A DNA stretch of 64,000 nt, from positions 1 through 64,000 of the forward strand of contig NZ_CP152413.1 of the NCBI RefSeq assembly GCF_038967635.1, written 5' to 3'. Both the position numbers and the translations under genes were made by a program. The notes beneath the pieces were generated by a model. The model had not been told where the DNA came from. It made no database searches and saw only the letters and a program-made list of their open reading frames with translations. This stretch comes from Bradyrhizobium sp. B124 (GTDB lineage: Bacteria > Pseudomonadota > Alphaproteobacteria > Rhizobiales > Xanthobacteraceae). Shown here in pieces: positions 20,900 through 29,709 of this stretch. Positions within the stretch are counted from its first letter, which is position 1. The number at the start of each line of letters is the position of its first letter.

Positions 20900-21862
20900 A
20901 TGTCGTCCGCTTTGCGCGTCTCAATCATTATGGTGCTGTTGCTTGCGGCTACGGCGCTCGGGCTAATTGCCTTCAACCTGAACCAGCCGAGAGACGCTGT
21001 CGTGGCGCAGGTGGTCGCGGAAAAGGCGCCGCCCGCGCCGGCGACCGTCGGTTACTTTGTTACGACACGTGCGCTTTCGAAAGGGACGCTGGCGCGCGAC
21101 GAGGATTTCGCGGTGCGCCAGGCGGCGCCGAACCGCATCCCCGCTGGGGCGATCCTCGAAACGCCTGACTCCAAGGCCGGACTTCCCGGATCTCTGGTTC
21201 GCAAGTTCGTCGAAGCCGGCAGCGCGATTACCCTGGAGGACATTCTGCGTCCGAAGGATCGTGGCTTCCTTGCCAGCGTTCTGGCGCCGGACAGCCGCGC
21301 GATCAGCATCAAGGTCGACGAGGAAACCGGCGTCTCGGGGCTGATCAGGCCCGGCGACAATGTCGACGTGGTGTTGACCCAGGTGTTCGAGAAGGTGGAT
21401 CCAGCGCGTCGCGCCGTGAGCGAGACCGTTCTTTCCAACGTTCGCGTGATCGCGATCGATCAGGAGATCGCGCAAGGCGGGCGTACCGTCACAAATGCTG
21501 TTGTAGGCAAGACGGCGCAAACCGTATCATTGGAGCTCACTCCGGAGCAGGTCAAGAAGGTCTCGGTCGCAAAACAGCTTGGAACGCTCTCGCTCGTGGT
21601 TCGAGCGGCGGCTGAGCAGTGGGACAGGGCCGATACGGGTGCGACATCTAGCTGCGATGTGTCGCCCGAACTGGCGCGACAGAACGCGGTCGCCGGCCAG
21701 AGCACAACGGTGGCGATCTACACTGGCAGTGACGTCAAGCAATACTCGGTCAGGAAACAGGACCAGGGTGGCTCCGTCCTCGTCGGTTGCGACGGAGTAT
21801 CAGAGGTCCGTCAGTCGAGAGCGGTGGTGGGTGACGCCAGCAAGGGGCCGGAGAAACGTTGA
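20900..21862 (+). CDS. cpaB: Flp pilus assembly protein CpaB/RcpC
   Basis: Periplasmic, membrane-anchored protein that works with the secretin in Tad pilus assembly. 320 residues. An N-terminal helix (~5-25, IIMVLLLAATALGLIAF) is followed by a SAF domain (~50-115, TTRALSKGTLARDEDF) and a second domain with ISIKVDEETGVSGLI and RPGDNVDVVLT, standard for the family. The C-terminus contains one CDV segment. Its TGA overlaps the ATG of cpaE by one base, showing translational coupling. Confidence 0.93.
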   Translation: MSSALRVSIIMVLLLAATALGLIAFNLNQPRDAVVAQVVAEKAPPAPATVGYFVTTRALSKGTLARDEDFAVRQAAPNRIPAGAILETPDSKAGLPGSLVRKFVEAGSAITLEDILRPKDRGFLASVLAPDSRAISIKVDEETGVSGLIRPGDNVDVVLTQVFEKVDPARRAVSETVLSNVRVIAIDQEIAQGGRTVTNAVVGKTAQTVSLELTPEQVKKVSVAKQLGTLSLVVRAAAEQWDRADTGATSSCDVSPELARQNAVAGQSTTVAIYTGSDVKQYSVRKQDQGGSVLVGCDGVSEVRQSRAVVGDASKGPEKR

Positions 21863-23064
21863 TGAGTGTGAACATGGCTGTGATGGAAACACCCGAAGAG
21901 ACGACGTCTGTTCTCACGCGTAACCGTATCGTCTGCTTCGTGAACGATGAGCTGAGCGCTGCGGCCCTGCGCAAGGGACTCGATGGCAGTAACCTGGTGA
22001 TCCGGCGTGGCACCATCCGTCATGCAACACGCATGCTCGAGACCGACACCGAGCTGTCCGCGCTGGTGACCGATATCAGCGGGATGGATGATCCCTTTAC
22101 TGAACTTGAGCGTCTGGCCAGCGTCTGCCCGCCCGATGTCAAGGTGTGCTTGATCGGCGACAACAGGGAGATCACCTTCTACCGCGAGTTGATGGAGATC
22201 GGTCTTACCGAGTATCTTCCGACGCCGATTACCCGCGACATGGTGCTCGACCAGTTGCGTCCCAAACTGGTCGGTGATGTTACGCCGACCCAGAATGATC
22301 GTGGCGGCCATGTGGTCTCGATCTGTGGTGCGCAGGGTGGCGCAGGTGCCACGAGCATCGCCATCAATCTCGCGCTGCAACTGGCCGAAACCACAAAGGC
22401 CAAGGTTGCGCTGCTCGACCTGCATCTGCAGAACGGCGAGACCGCGGTGATGCTAGGTGTCCGTCCGGGACCTGGCTTGCGCATTGCCCTTGAAAACCCA
22501 ATGCGGGCCGACACGCTGTTTCTGGAGCGGACGGCGATCGAAGTGAACGATCGGGTTGTCCTGATTTCCGGCGACGAAGAGCTTGATGCCAAGCTCGACA
22601 TCACCGAGGCGGGCGTGCGGCATGTGCTGGGTCTGCTCCGCCAGCGGTTCAACTACGTCGTCGTCGACGTGCCGGTGCCCTTCCCGGCCTCGATCTATCC
22701 GGTCATCCAGATGTCGCGTCACGTGCTGGTGCTGCTGGAAGCCGAGGTGACCGGTCTGCGAAACGCGCACGCGCTGCGCAACGCGGTCACCAACATCGCG
22801 GGCAAGGATCGTGTCTTTACGTTGCTCAATCGTGCCGACCGCCCCGGCGGTCTGCCCAGAGCGACCATCGTCAAGGCCCTCGGTGCAGAGCCGGATATGA
22901 TCATCCCCGATCTCGGCAAGGGAATGACCCAGGCGGTCAACCTCGGAATTCCGGCGCTGAAGCACGTATCCAGGCTGCGGCGTCACCTCGCGCCGATCGT
23001 ACGGGAGATCACTGGCGTCGGCTCCATGAAAAAGGCCGGCTGGAAGAGGTGGCTCGGGCTATGA
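21862..23064 (+). CDS. cpaE: Pilus localisation ATPase-like protein CpaE/TadZ
   Basis: ParA/MinD-superfamily protein that positions the Tad machine. 400 residues. An N-terminal receiver-like domain (~20-140) precedes the ParA-like domain. The phosphate-loop segment reads GAQGGAGATS near residue 156: the usual Walker lysine is absent, as in atypical TadZ proteins, so ATP hydrolysis is doubtful. ATG 21862 overlaps the cpaB stop and has GGAG ahead; its own stop overlaps cpaF by four bases (ATGA). Confidence 0.9.
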   Translation: MSVNMAVMETPEETTSVLTRNRIVCFVNDELSAAALRKGLDGSNLVIRRGTIRHATRMLETDTELSALVTDISGMDDPFTELERLASVCPPDVKVCLIGDNREITFYRELMEIGLTEYLPTPITRDMVLDQLRPKLVGDVTPTQNDRGGHVVSICGAQGGAGATSIAINLALQLAETTKAKVALLDLHLQNGETAVMLGVRPGPGLRIALENPMRADTLFLERTAIEVNDRVVLISGDEELDAKLDITEAGVRHVLGLLRQRFNYVVVDVPVPFPASIYPVIQMSRHVLVLLEAEVTGLRNAHALRNAVTNIAGKDRVFTLLNRADRPGGLPRATIVKALGAEPDMIIPDLGKGMTQAVNLGIPALKHVSRLRRHLAPIVREITGVGSMKKAGWKRWLGL

Positions 23065-24521
23065 AAAGGTTTGGCAGGCGCGCAGACGACGCACCACTTC
23101 GTTTGCCCACACTGATGAAAGGTTCGCCGACGGCTGCACCCAGCGTGCCGCCGGTGCTGCTTGCCACGTCGCCCGCCGCGCCAGATGTGGCGGCGTCGGC
23201 GCCGCATGTGGAGCCACCGCCGCTGCCCACGTCGATGCCGAGGCGCGAGGAGCCTCCGACACATCTTCCGGCGATGTCGGCCTCGTTGCGCGAACGCGTT
23301 ATCGAGCAGATCGAGCCGGCAGCAGCCGCGTCGGTCTCGCGCGAGGTACTTCGGCGGCAGATCGAGGAGATCATTCACGGCATAGCCAACCAGGAACGAC
23401 TGGAGTTGTCGGGCCGCGAGCAGTTGCTGTTGGCGGAGGAAATTGCGGACGACATGACTGGCTACGGGCCGCTTCGTCCGCTTCTGCTCGATGAGACCAT
23501 CAACGACATCATGATCAACGGGCCGAGCAACGTCTACGTCGAGCGGAGCGGCAAGCTGGAGCGGATCGCGGTGCGGTTCCGCGACAACGACCATATTGCC
23601 GCGGTCGGGCAAAAGATTGCCGCGCAGGTCGGCCGGCGCGTGGATGAATCCAGCCCGATGGTGGACTGCCGCCTGCCGGACGGCAGCCGCGTCAACATCA
23701 TCCTGCCACCGCTGGCCATCCACAGTCCCTGCATCTCGATCCGAAAATTTCCGAGCCGGCGTCTGAACATCAATGGGATGATCGAGAACGGATCGATGAC
23801 CCCCGCTCTCGGACAGCTGTTGGAAATTGCCTCCCGCTGCCGGCTCAATGTTCTGGTCTCCGGCGGCACGGGGTCGGGCAAGACGACACTACTGAACGCC
23901 CTTAGCCAGTTCATCGACCACAGCGAACGCATCGTTACGATCGAGGACGCCGCTGAGCTGCAATTGCAGCAACCGCACGTGATCAGCCTGGAGACGCGGC
24001 CGCCCAGCCTCGAGGGTACGGGGCAGGTCACGCAACGCGATCTCCTTTGGAACGCCCTGCGCATGCGGCCGGATCGCATCATCGTGGGCGAGGTCCGCGG
24101 CGCCGAAGCATTCGACATGCTGCAAGCAATGAACACCGGCCATGACGGATCGATCTCGACGGTGCATGCAAACAGTGCGCGCGATGCGTTGACGCGCGTC
24201 GAGAACATGGTGCAGATGGGGCAGGTCAATCTGCCATCGCGCGCGATCCGCTCCCAGATCGTCGCCGCGCTTGACCTGATCGTGCAGATCGAACGCATGC
24301 GGGACGGACAGCGTCGGATCGTCCAGATCACCGAGGTGATCGGGCTGGAAGGCGAGGTGATCACCACCAACGACGTCGCGTTGTTCGAATACAAGGAAGA
24401 GGATGTGCACGGACGGATATCCGGCACCTATCGATCCACTCAGGCAGTCCCGAAATTCAAGAGCCGCCTTGTCTATTACGGGCTCGATCGAGCCTGGGCC
24501 GAGGCGATGAGGCACATCTGA
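23061..24521 (+). CDS. cpaF: Tad secretion ATPase CpaF/TadA
   Basis: Hexameric type II/IV secretion ATPase that powers Flp pilus extension. 486 residues. A Pro/Ala-rich N-terminus (~10-80) leads to the core, with Walker A GGTGSGKTT near 268-276, an Asp-box region IEDAAELQL, Walker B GEVRGAEAFDML and the His-containing STVHANS. ATG 23061 was chosen over GTG 23049 because of the ATGA overlap with cpaE and the GAGG at 23046-23049. Its stop overlaps the start of tadB. Confidence 0.96.
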   Translation: MKRFGRRADDAPLRLPTLMKGSPTAAPSVPPVLLATSPAAPDVAASAPHVEPPPLPTSMPRREEPPTHLPAMSASLRERVIEQIEPAAAASVSREVLRRQIEEIIHGIANQERLELSGREQLLLAEEIADDMTGYGPLRPLLLDETINDIMINGPSNVYVERSGKLERIAVRFRDNDHIAAVGQKIAAQVGRRVDESSPMVDCRLPDGSRVNIILPPLAIHSPCISIRKFPSRRLNINGMIENGSMTPALGQLLEIASRCRLNVLVSGGTGSGKTTLLNALSQFIDHSERIVTIEDAAELQLQQPHVISLETRPPSLEGTGQVTQRDLLWNALRMRPDRIIVGEVRGAEAFDMLQAMNTGHDGSISTVHANSARDALTRVENMVQMGQVNLPSRAIRSQIVAALDLIVQIERMRDGQRRIVQITEVIGLEGEVITTNDVALFEYKEEDVHGRISGTYRSTQAVPKFKSRLVYYGLDRAWAEAMRHI

Positions 24522-25450
24522 TGTCGGCGCCCCTGATCATCGTTCTGCTGCTTCTGCTGTGCGCGACGGTCAATACGCTGTGGCTCGACTCGCGACAGCG
24601 GCAGATGGACCGCCAGATTGAGATTGCTCTGCCGGCGTCCGAGGCGGCAACTCTGGTGTCCATCCGTCGTGCGGAAAAGGCTTCGCGTTGGGATATGCTC
24701 CGGCGCGTCGCCAATTATCAGCCTGACATCACTTACGTTCTGCATCCGGCCTACGTATTTCTGGCTGGCGCGACGGCCGCAGGTCTGGTCGTTTACGCCA
24801 ATCATCGCCTGCTGCAATGGTCCACGCCCACGGTATCGATCGTTGCTGGTGGCGTCGCCCTGCTGGTGGTGCGGGGCATGTTCGGATGGCAGCGCAGTCG
24901 CTTCATTAATCAGCTTTTCGGCCAGCTTCCCGACGCAATCCAGCTGGTGACCAGCACTGTTCGGTCGGGATTGCCCGTCAACGAGGCCTTTCGCGCCATC
25001 GCTCGGGAAATGCCGGAGCCAACATCCGGCCAGTTCAAGATCGTCTGCAGCGAGCTGGCGATGGGGGGGGCTCCGGAAGAGGCTGTCGAAGGCATCTATC
25101 AGCGAACGCTGGTTCCTGAATACGCGATGTTTGCAGTAACGCTTGCAGTCCAATTGAAGGCCGGCGGAAGTCTGGCAGAAACCTTGCAGATCCTGGCCGA
25201 CACCGTAAGCCAGCGGGTTGCGTTGGCTGCACGTGCGAAGGCTCTGGCCGGAGAGGTCATCTTCTCGTCGCGTGCGCTTTCACTATCGCCGTTCATCATT
25301 GGCGGATTGCTCTACGCGATCAATCCACAATCGGTCGACCTGCTGTTCTATGACCCAACCGGAAATATGCTGCTGGCGTACGCGCTCGGATCGGTCGTTG
25401 TCGGACACTTCGTGATACGCTGGATGATCAAGAGGGAGACGGCCCTATGA
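24521..25450 (+). CDS. tadB: Tad inner-membrane platform protein TadB
   Basis: T2SSF/GspF-family platform protein. 309 residues: N-terminal helix (~1-20), two further helices near 80-125, a cytoplasmic four-helix T2SSF domain (~145-270, with TVRSGLPVNEAFRAIAREM) and C-terminal helices. A run of eight G (25063-25070) lies inside the coding sequence at AMGGA. The gene overlaps its neighbours on both sides, as is usual in tad operons. Confidence 0.94.
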   Translation: MSAPLIIVLLLLLCATVNTLWLDSRQRQMDRQIEIALPASEAATLVSIRRAEKASRWDMLRRVANYQPDITYVLHPAYVFLAGATAAGLVVYANHRLLQWSTPTVSIVAGGVALLVVRGMFGWQRSRFINQLFGQLPDAIQLVTSTVRSGLPVNEAFRAIAREMPEPTSGQFKIVCSELAMGGAPEEAVEGIYQRTLVPEYAMFAVTLAVQLKAGGSLAETLQILADTVSQRVALAARAKALAGEVIFSSRALSLSPFIIGGLLYAINPQSVDLLFYDPTGNMLLAYALGSVVVGHFVIRWMIKRETAL

Positions 25451-26343
25451 CTGCTGTCTTCGGTTTTGCTGCCCTTGCCACGGTCGTTGCAGCCGCAATG
25501 TGCATTCTGATCATTCGCGAAGTGCATAGCCGCGCGCTGGATACGCGCGTGGCGAATGCCGTGCTGGGCATCCCACACCGCTCAAGTTCCTCGCAGGACC
25601 TGATCGGCTGGCTTTCCTCGATCGGCGCTCGCTATAAGCGCTTCTATGCCGAGGAAAATCTTGAGCAGCTCAGAACCGTCATTCAGGCGGCGGGCTTCAA
25701 CCATTACCGAACCTTGCCGATCTGGATTGGCGTCAAAGCGGTCAGCATGTTCCTGTTTCCGTTGGCGGCCTTCTTTGCGGCGCAGTTTCTCAGAAAGCCG
25801 TTCTCGGAAGTGATGATCTTCACGCTGTTCGGGGTGGTCGCCGGAATCATGGGGCCGCGTTTGATCCTTCTGTTCATGAAAAGGCGCTTTGATGCCGCCA
25901 TTCGGCTCGGGACTCCGGATACCATCGATCTGCTCGTTGTATGCAGCGAGGCGGGAATGGGCCTTGAGGGCGGGCTTGAGCGGGTGGCGGCGGAGATGAA
26001 GCAAACGAACCCGGCGATGACCCAGGTATTGCGCGGTCTGCTCGACGATCTCCGCATATTGCCGAACCGCACCGAGGCGTTCGAGAAACTGGGCGCCAAG
26101 TCGGAAGGGCTTCGCCGCTTCGGAACGGTGATCGCTCAAAGCCTGCAGTATGGAACGCCGCTTGGGCAGGCCCTGCGCGGCATCGCCGTTGACCTGCGGC
26201 GGGAGCGCATCACCAAGCTGGAGGAGCGGGCGCACAAGCTCGGCGCCAAGCTGACCATTCCGATGGTGCTGTTCATGCTTCCCGCCATGTTTGTCATTCT
26301 GGGCGGGAGCCCGTTTTTGCATCTCATTAATGCGTTCAAGTAG
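25447..26343 (+). CDS. tadC: Tad inner-membrane platform protein TadC
   Basis: Second T2SSF-family platform protein, partner of TadB. 298 residues. It has an N-terminal helix, a pair of helices near 95-150, the T2SSF domain with PDTIDLLVVCSEAGMGLE, and a C-terminal hydrophobic stretch (MVLFMLPAMFVILGG). It starts four bases inside tadB (ATGA). The methyltransferase gene begins eight bases after its stop. Confidence 0.94.
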   Translation: MTAVFGFAALATVVAAAMCILIIREVHSRALDTRVANAVLGIPHRSSSSQDLIGWLSSIGARYKRFYAEENLEQLRTVIQAAGFNHYRTLPIWIGVKAVSMFLFPLAAFFAAQFLRKPFSEVMIFTLFGVVAGIMGPRLILLFMKRRFDAAIRLGTPDTIDLLVVCSEAGMGLEGGLERVAAEMKQTNPAMTQVLRGLLDDLRILPNRTEAFEKLGAKSEGLRRFGTVIAQSLQYGTPLGQALRGIAVDLRRERITKLEERAHKLGAKLTIPMVLFMLPAMFVILGGSPFLHLINAFK

Positions 26344-26351
26344 GAAAATTC

Positions 26352-26996
26352 ATGAGCACCGTCACTCTATCGAATAATTCGACTTACGAGCGGACGATGC
26401 AACTGCTCGGCGGCATCTGGTTCATGCTGCTGGCGCTCTGCTACGCCATCAAAGTCGGATCGTTTTCTGATTCCTGGCTGGTGCTCCTGTCGAGTTTTTG
26501 TCTCGCCAGTTTCTACGTCGTTCTCGGGCTGTTGGTCATGACTCGGCCGCCGGCAAAGGCGCTTGCGGATGGTTGGCTGCCAAGAATGGCGGCATTTGTC
26601 GGCACCTATATGCCATGGACGATCGGCTTCTTCGGCGAGACCGATAAAGCGTTGCCAAACCTTGCGTCCACAATTTGCGTGTTGATCGGCATGTTCATGA
26701 TGTTCGTCACGATCAGGCACCTCGGCAAGTCCTTCAGCCTGGTGCCGCAGGCGCGCTCCGTGGTGCAAACGGGTCCGTATCGATGGATCAAGCACCCGCT
26801 CTATCTGGCGGAGGAGATCGCAATATTCGGCGTGGTGCTCAAGGTCATTTCGCCGGTGACGCTGGCGCTGTTTGTGCTACACATCGGCGTTCAAGTATGC
26901 CGGATTTACTACGAGGAGGATTTGCTCCGGCGCAACTGCCCAGAGTACGCGAGTTACGAGGCCTCGCGCTGGAGATTGATACCGTATGTCTGGTGA
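26352..26996 (+). CDS. Membrane methyltransferase (isoprenylcysteine methyltransferase family)
   Basis: 214 residues with about five membrane helices. The C-terminal half carries family marks: VQTGPYRWIKHPLYLAEE, a later YYEEDLL, then YASYEASRWRLIPY. ICMT/PEMT-type enzymes use SAM to methylate carboxyl, phospholipid or other membrane-associated groups. It sits inside the tad gene run, eight bases after tadC and before the tadE-like genes, so a link to pilus biogenesis is plausible; the substrate is unknown. Nine consecutive G follow the stop (27002-27010). Confidence 0.82.
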   Translation: MSTVTLSNNSTYERTMQLLGGIWFMLLALCYAIKVGSFSDSWLVLLSSFCLASFYVVLGLLVMTRPPAKALADGWLPRMAAFVGTYMPWTIGFFGETDKALPNLASTICVLIGMFMMFVTIRHLGKSFSLVPQARSVVQTGPYRWIKHPLYLAEEIAIFGVVLKVISPVTLALFVLHIGVQVCRIYYEEDLLRRNCPEYASYEASRWRLIPYVW

Positions 26997-27077
26997 TCGG
27001 CGGGGGGGGGCGCGAGATTTGCCGCGGGCGATACGTTTTGAGATGCATCGGTCTAGCTGAAGTGTGAGGGTGCCAAC

Positions 27078-27563
27078 GTGCTGCATTCTTTGCTCTGTCG
27101 AAAAAGGATTGTGAGAGGCAAACGCTCTCTGATCGCCGATCAGCGCGGCAGCGTCGCGTTCGAGATGCCGTTCGTCTACCTTATTCTGCTGATAGTGATC
27201 CTTTTGCCGCTGGCTGATCTTGCAGTGGCCGGCTACCGCTACATTTCTGCGCTTGCGGCGTTGCGCGCGTTCGGGCAATCCATCCTGTATTCCCCGCCAC
27301 CCGACGTCACGAATGCGTCCAGTTGGGCATCGGCCGCGCTCGCGAAGGCCGATAGCCGCTTTCCGATCCCCAGCATCACACTGATTTGCGGCGACAGCAA
27401 TGCGGTCTGCACGTCGGCAAACTCCGGTCCTGCGCTGGCGAAGTATTATTCGTACTCAACGACGATCACGTTGGCGCCGATCGTGCTGACGTCCGTGTTG
27501 TGCACGAGCACCAGCGGCAATGCCTGTTCGTTCACACTGACTTACTCAGAACGGTTTCAATAG
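27078..27563 (+). CDS. tadE: TadE-like pseudopilin 1
   Basis: 161 residues. A basic N-terminus ends in ADQRG, followed by SVAFEMPFVYLILLIVILL, matching the TadE pattern of a Gly cleavage site, Glu at +5 and a hydrophobic helix. The remainder is a small periplasmic domain with three Cys. TadE/F/G are minor pseudopilins cut by the same peptidase as Flp. The GTG start at 27078 has AGGG upstream. The next gene starts 8 bases after its stop. Confidence 0.82.
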   Translation: MLHSLLCRKRIVRGKRSLIADQRGSVAFEMPFVYLILLIVILLPLADLAVAGYRYISALAALRAFGQSILYSPPPDVTNASSWASAALAKADSRFPIPSITLICGDSNAVCTSANSGPALAKYYSYSTTITLAPIVLTSVLCTSTSGNACSFTLTYSERFQ

Positions 27564-27570
27564 GTGTCCC

Positions 27571-28887
27571 ATGCGTAACATGCTTCGTTGCCGTCGAGGG
27601 TCCGCCGCGTTCGCGACCGTGGTTGCTCTTGTGCCGTTGATCGGAGCGATGGCGCTCGGCGGTGAGGCTGGCTCCTGGTACGTGACCTGGCAACGCGCCC
27701 AGGGCGCGGCCGATGCGGCTGCCTATTCGGGGGCCTTGCGGCTGGCGTGCGACAATGCGCCGCAGCCTGGCGTGACCTGCAGCAATACACAGACGGTCGA
27801 TTGGCGCGGCAAGCAGGTTGCAGCCCAGAATTCGTTCTGCAATTCAGGCGACACGTCCTATCCCGGCGCCACCTGCGCTGCGAGCCTTCCGACAGGCGTG
27901 TCGAAAACGGTCCAGATCGCTACATTGGGGTCATGGAACGGGACCGCGGGAAATTATGTCCAGGCCACTGTGAGTCAGCAGCAACCGACATACCTGGCCC
28001 AGTTGCTTGGCTTATCGACGATCAATGTGGTCGCGACGGCGGTTGCCGGCGTTGACAGCTTGGCGAAACCTCCATGCGTGTTGTCGCTGAAGGACCCCAT
28101 TACGTTCCAGGGAAGCCCCACGGTATCGTCGCCGACGTGTGGCATCTCGTCGAACAGTACGGCCGACAACGCAATTGGCTTCAAGGGCAATTCCGGCATC
28201 CAGGTGAATGCGCCGAGCTACACGGTCGGCGGCTGCTCCCAGACGGGGGGAAGCCAATGCACGGGCGTGAAAACCTATCAGCAACCGATTCCCAATCCGC
28301 TGAGTGGATTAAGCGCAGCGATCGGAGCTTTGAAGGTGCCGGGTAGTTTTCCCAACGGGTCGTGCGGTGGGACAGTCAAATCGTATGAGACGGGTGCCTG
28401 TTACAATACTGCCACCTCGCTCCCTTCGACGCTGAGCGGCACATATTATTTTACGGGAAATGTCAGAATCAATGGCAGTCCAACCATAACCGGAACGGCT
28501 ACCTTGATATTTTTCAGTGGAGGATCGCTCACCATTACGGGAAACCCGACGATCCAACTGACAGCGATGAAGTCACCGACGGGGCCGTCCGCATTGTCAG
28601 CATCGGCAAAGGCTCTGATGAAAGATCTTCTCATCTATGATGATGAATCGACCCCGGGCGGTGTCAACATCAGTGGCAGCTCCACTAGTTATTTCAATGG
28701 CACGGTCTACGTACCGAATAGTCCCATCACGTACGCAGGCAACAGCTCGGGTGCGCCCGCTACCGGGTGCTATCAGGTCATTGCCTATTCGGTGAAATTC
28801 CAGGGCAATACGTCGCTGGACAATTCCAACTGTACAGGCGATGGGGCGGTCAGGCCGAATATTCAAACCGTGCGTTTGGTGCAGTGA
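27571..28887 (+). CDS. tadG: TadG-like pilus protein
   Basis: 438 residues. The N-terminus (RRGSAAFATVVALVPLIGAMALGGEAGSW) fits the TadE/G-like family of large pseudopilins with a periplasmic, Gly/Ser/Thr-rich body. Several paired Cys (for example CDNAPQPGVTC) suggest disulfides. The usual von Willebrand A fold is not obvious; the body instead has beta-rich repeats around ITGNPTIQL and INGSPTITG. Its stop overlaps the next start by one base. Confidence 0.78.
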   Translation: MRNMLRCRRGSAAFATVVALVPLIGAMALGGEAGSWYVTWQRAQGAADAAAYSGALRLACDNAPQPGVTCSNTQTVDWRGKQVAAQNSFCNSGDTSYPGATCAASLPTGVSKTVQIATLGSWNGTAGNYVQATVSQQQPTYLAQLLGLSTINVVATAVAGVDSLAKPPCVLSLKDPITFQGSPTVSSPTCGISSNSTADNAIGFKGNSGIQVNAPSYTVGGCSQTGGSQCTGVKTYQQPIPNPLSGLSAAIGALKVPGSFPNGSCGGTVKSYETGACYNTATSLPSTLSGTYYFTGNVRINGSPTITGTATLIFFSGGSLTITGNPTIQLTAMKSPTGPSALSASAKALMKDLLIYDDESTPGGVNISGSSTSYFNGTVYVPNSPITYAGNSSGAPATGCYQVIAYSVKFQGNTSLDNSNCTGDGAVRPNIQTVRLVQ

Positions 28888-29300
28888 TGAGAAAGCTCGA
28901 CCAGCGCGGGGTGGCGGCCTTCGAGTTCTGTCTCGTCGGCGGGTTCTTGTTCACGCTGATGTTCGCCATCATTGATTTCGGGCGATATGCGATCACGGTG
29001 CAATCGTTGCGCATGCTTGCGAGTGCCGGCGCGCGGGCGAACATCGTGACTTGCTACACGCCTGCGGTGATAGCGGGCACATCCCCATCCGCTTGTACCG
29101 CCGACTATCTGTCGGCCGCACAGAAGCAGGCTATCTCTCCCTTCCTGTACGGCGGGAATGTCGCTGCGCCGACAGTGACCACGACGGCCGGAGCCTCCGC
29201 GCTGACGATAACGGCATCGCAGACGGGCTTCACCATGCTGGTGCCCGTATGGGGCACGTCGCTCAACGCGCCGAGCGTGTCCACCCAAATTCCGTTCTGA
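28887..29300 (+). CDS. TadE-like pseudopilin 2
   Basis: 137 residues from ATG 28887, which overlaps the upstream TGA. The N-terminus DQRGVAAFEFCLVGGFLFTLMF has the Gly plus AAFEF pattern of a TadE/TadF pseudopilin, with Glu at +5 after the Gly. A short periplasmic domain with two Cys follows. Together with the two genes before it, it supplies the three minor subunits common in Tad systems. Confidence 0.82.
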   Translation: MRKLDQRGVAAFEFCLVGGFLFTLMFAIIDFGRYAITVQSLRMLASAGARANIVTCYTPAVIAGTSPSACTADYLSAAQKQAISPFLYGGNVAAPTVTTTAGASALTITASQTGFTMLVPVWGTSLNAPSVSTQIPF

Positions 29301-29709
29301 GGAGACCCGAATCGTTGGAGTTTATCGGGGGAGCAGCCTGGCGGAGGTGGCCAGGCCGGGCTCGGCCCGCTGGCGATTGGCCCAAGTGGGCTACGGAAGT
29401 GGTGCGCGCTGGCAACATCGCGGAGTTTTCTCCCGAGTTGCCACGGCCTTACGAAGCTCTCTCCTTGCAATCAGGGCGCGCGGCGGGAGATGATCTGGGA
29501 GCCGCCATTGCGGCCTGGCGCCGGGACGGGTCCGGACCGAACGGGGTGGTTCCTCAAAGGCGTGCCAGGGAATGGGAATTTGCGAGTAACGATTTGTAGT
29601 CGGACAGACTGTAAGCTCTGCGGCGTGGTGCGCGAAGGAGAGCGATCAGGAAGTCGGGGGCCGTAAATCTACGGGATTGGCCGTAGGCAACACGGCAAAG
29701 GGGATTCGC
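29301..29709. other. Gap before the secretin gene
   Basis: About 410 bp. An open frame from TTG 29314 to 29599 has no recognisable protein. The last bases hold the ribosome site of cpaC. A separate promoter for cpaC is plausible, but I cannot point to one. Confidence 0.4.

Noticed and set aside
27975..28284. Short minus-strand frames within the tadG-like gene
   Set aside because: They are antisense to a gene with a clear family N-terminus and coupled start and stop signals.
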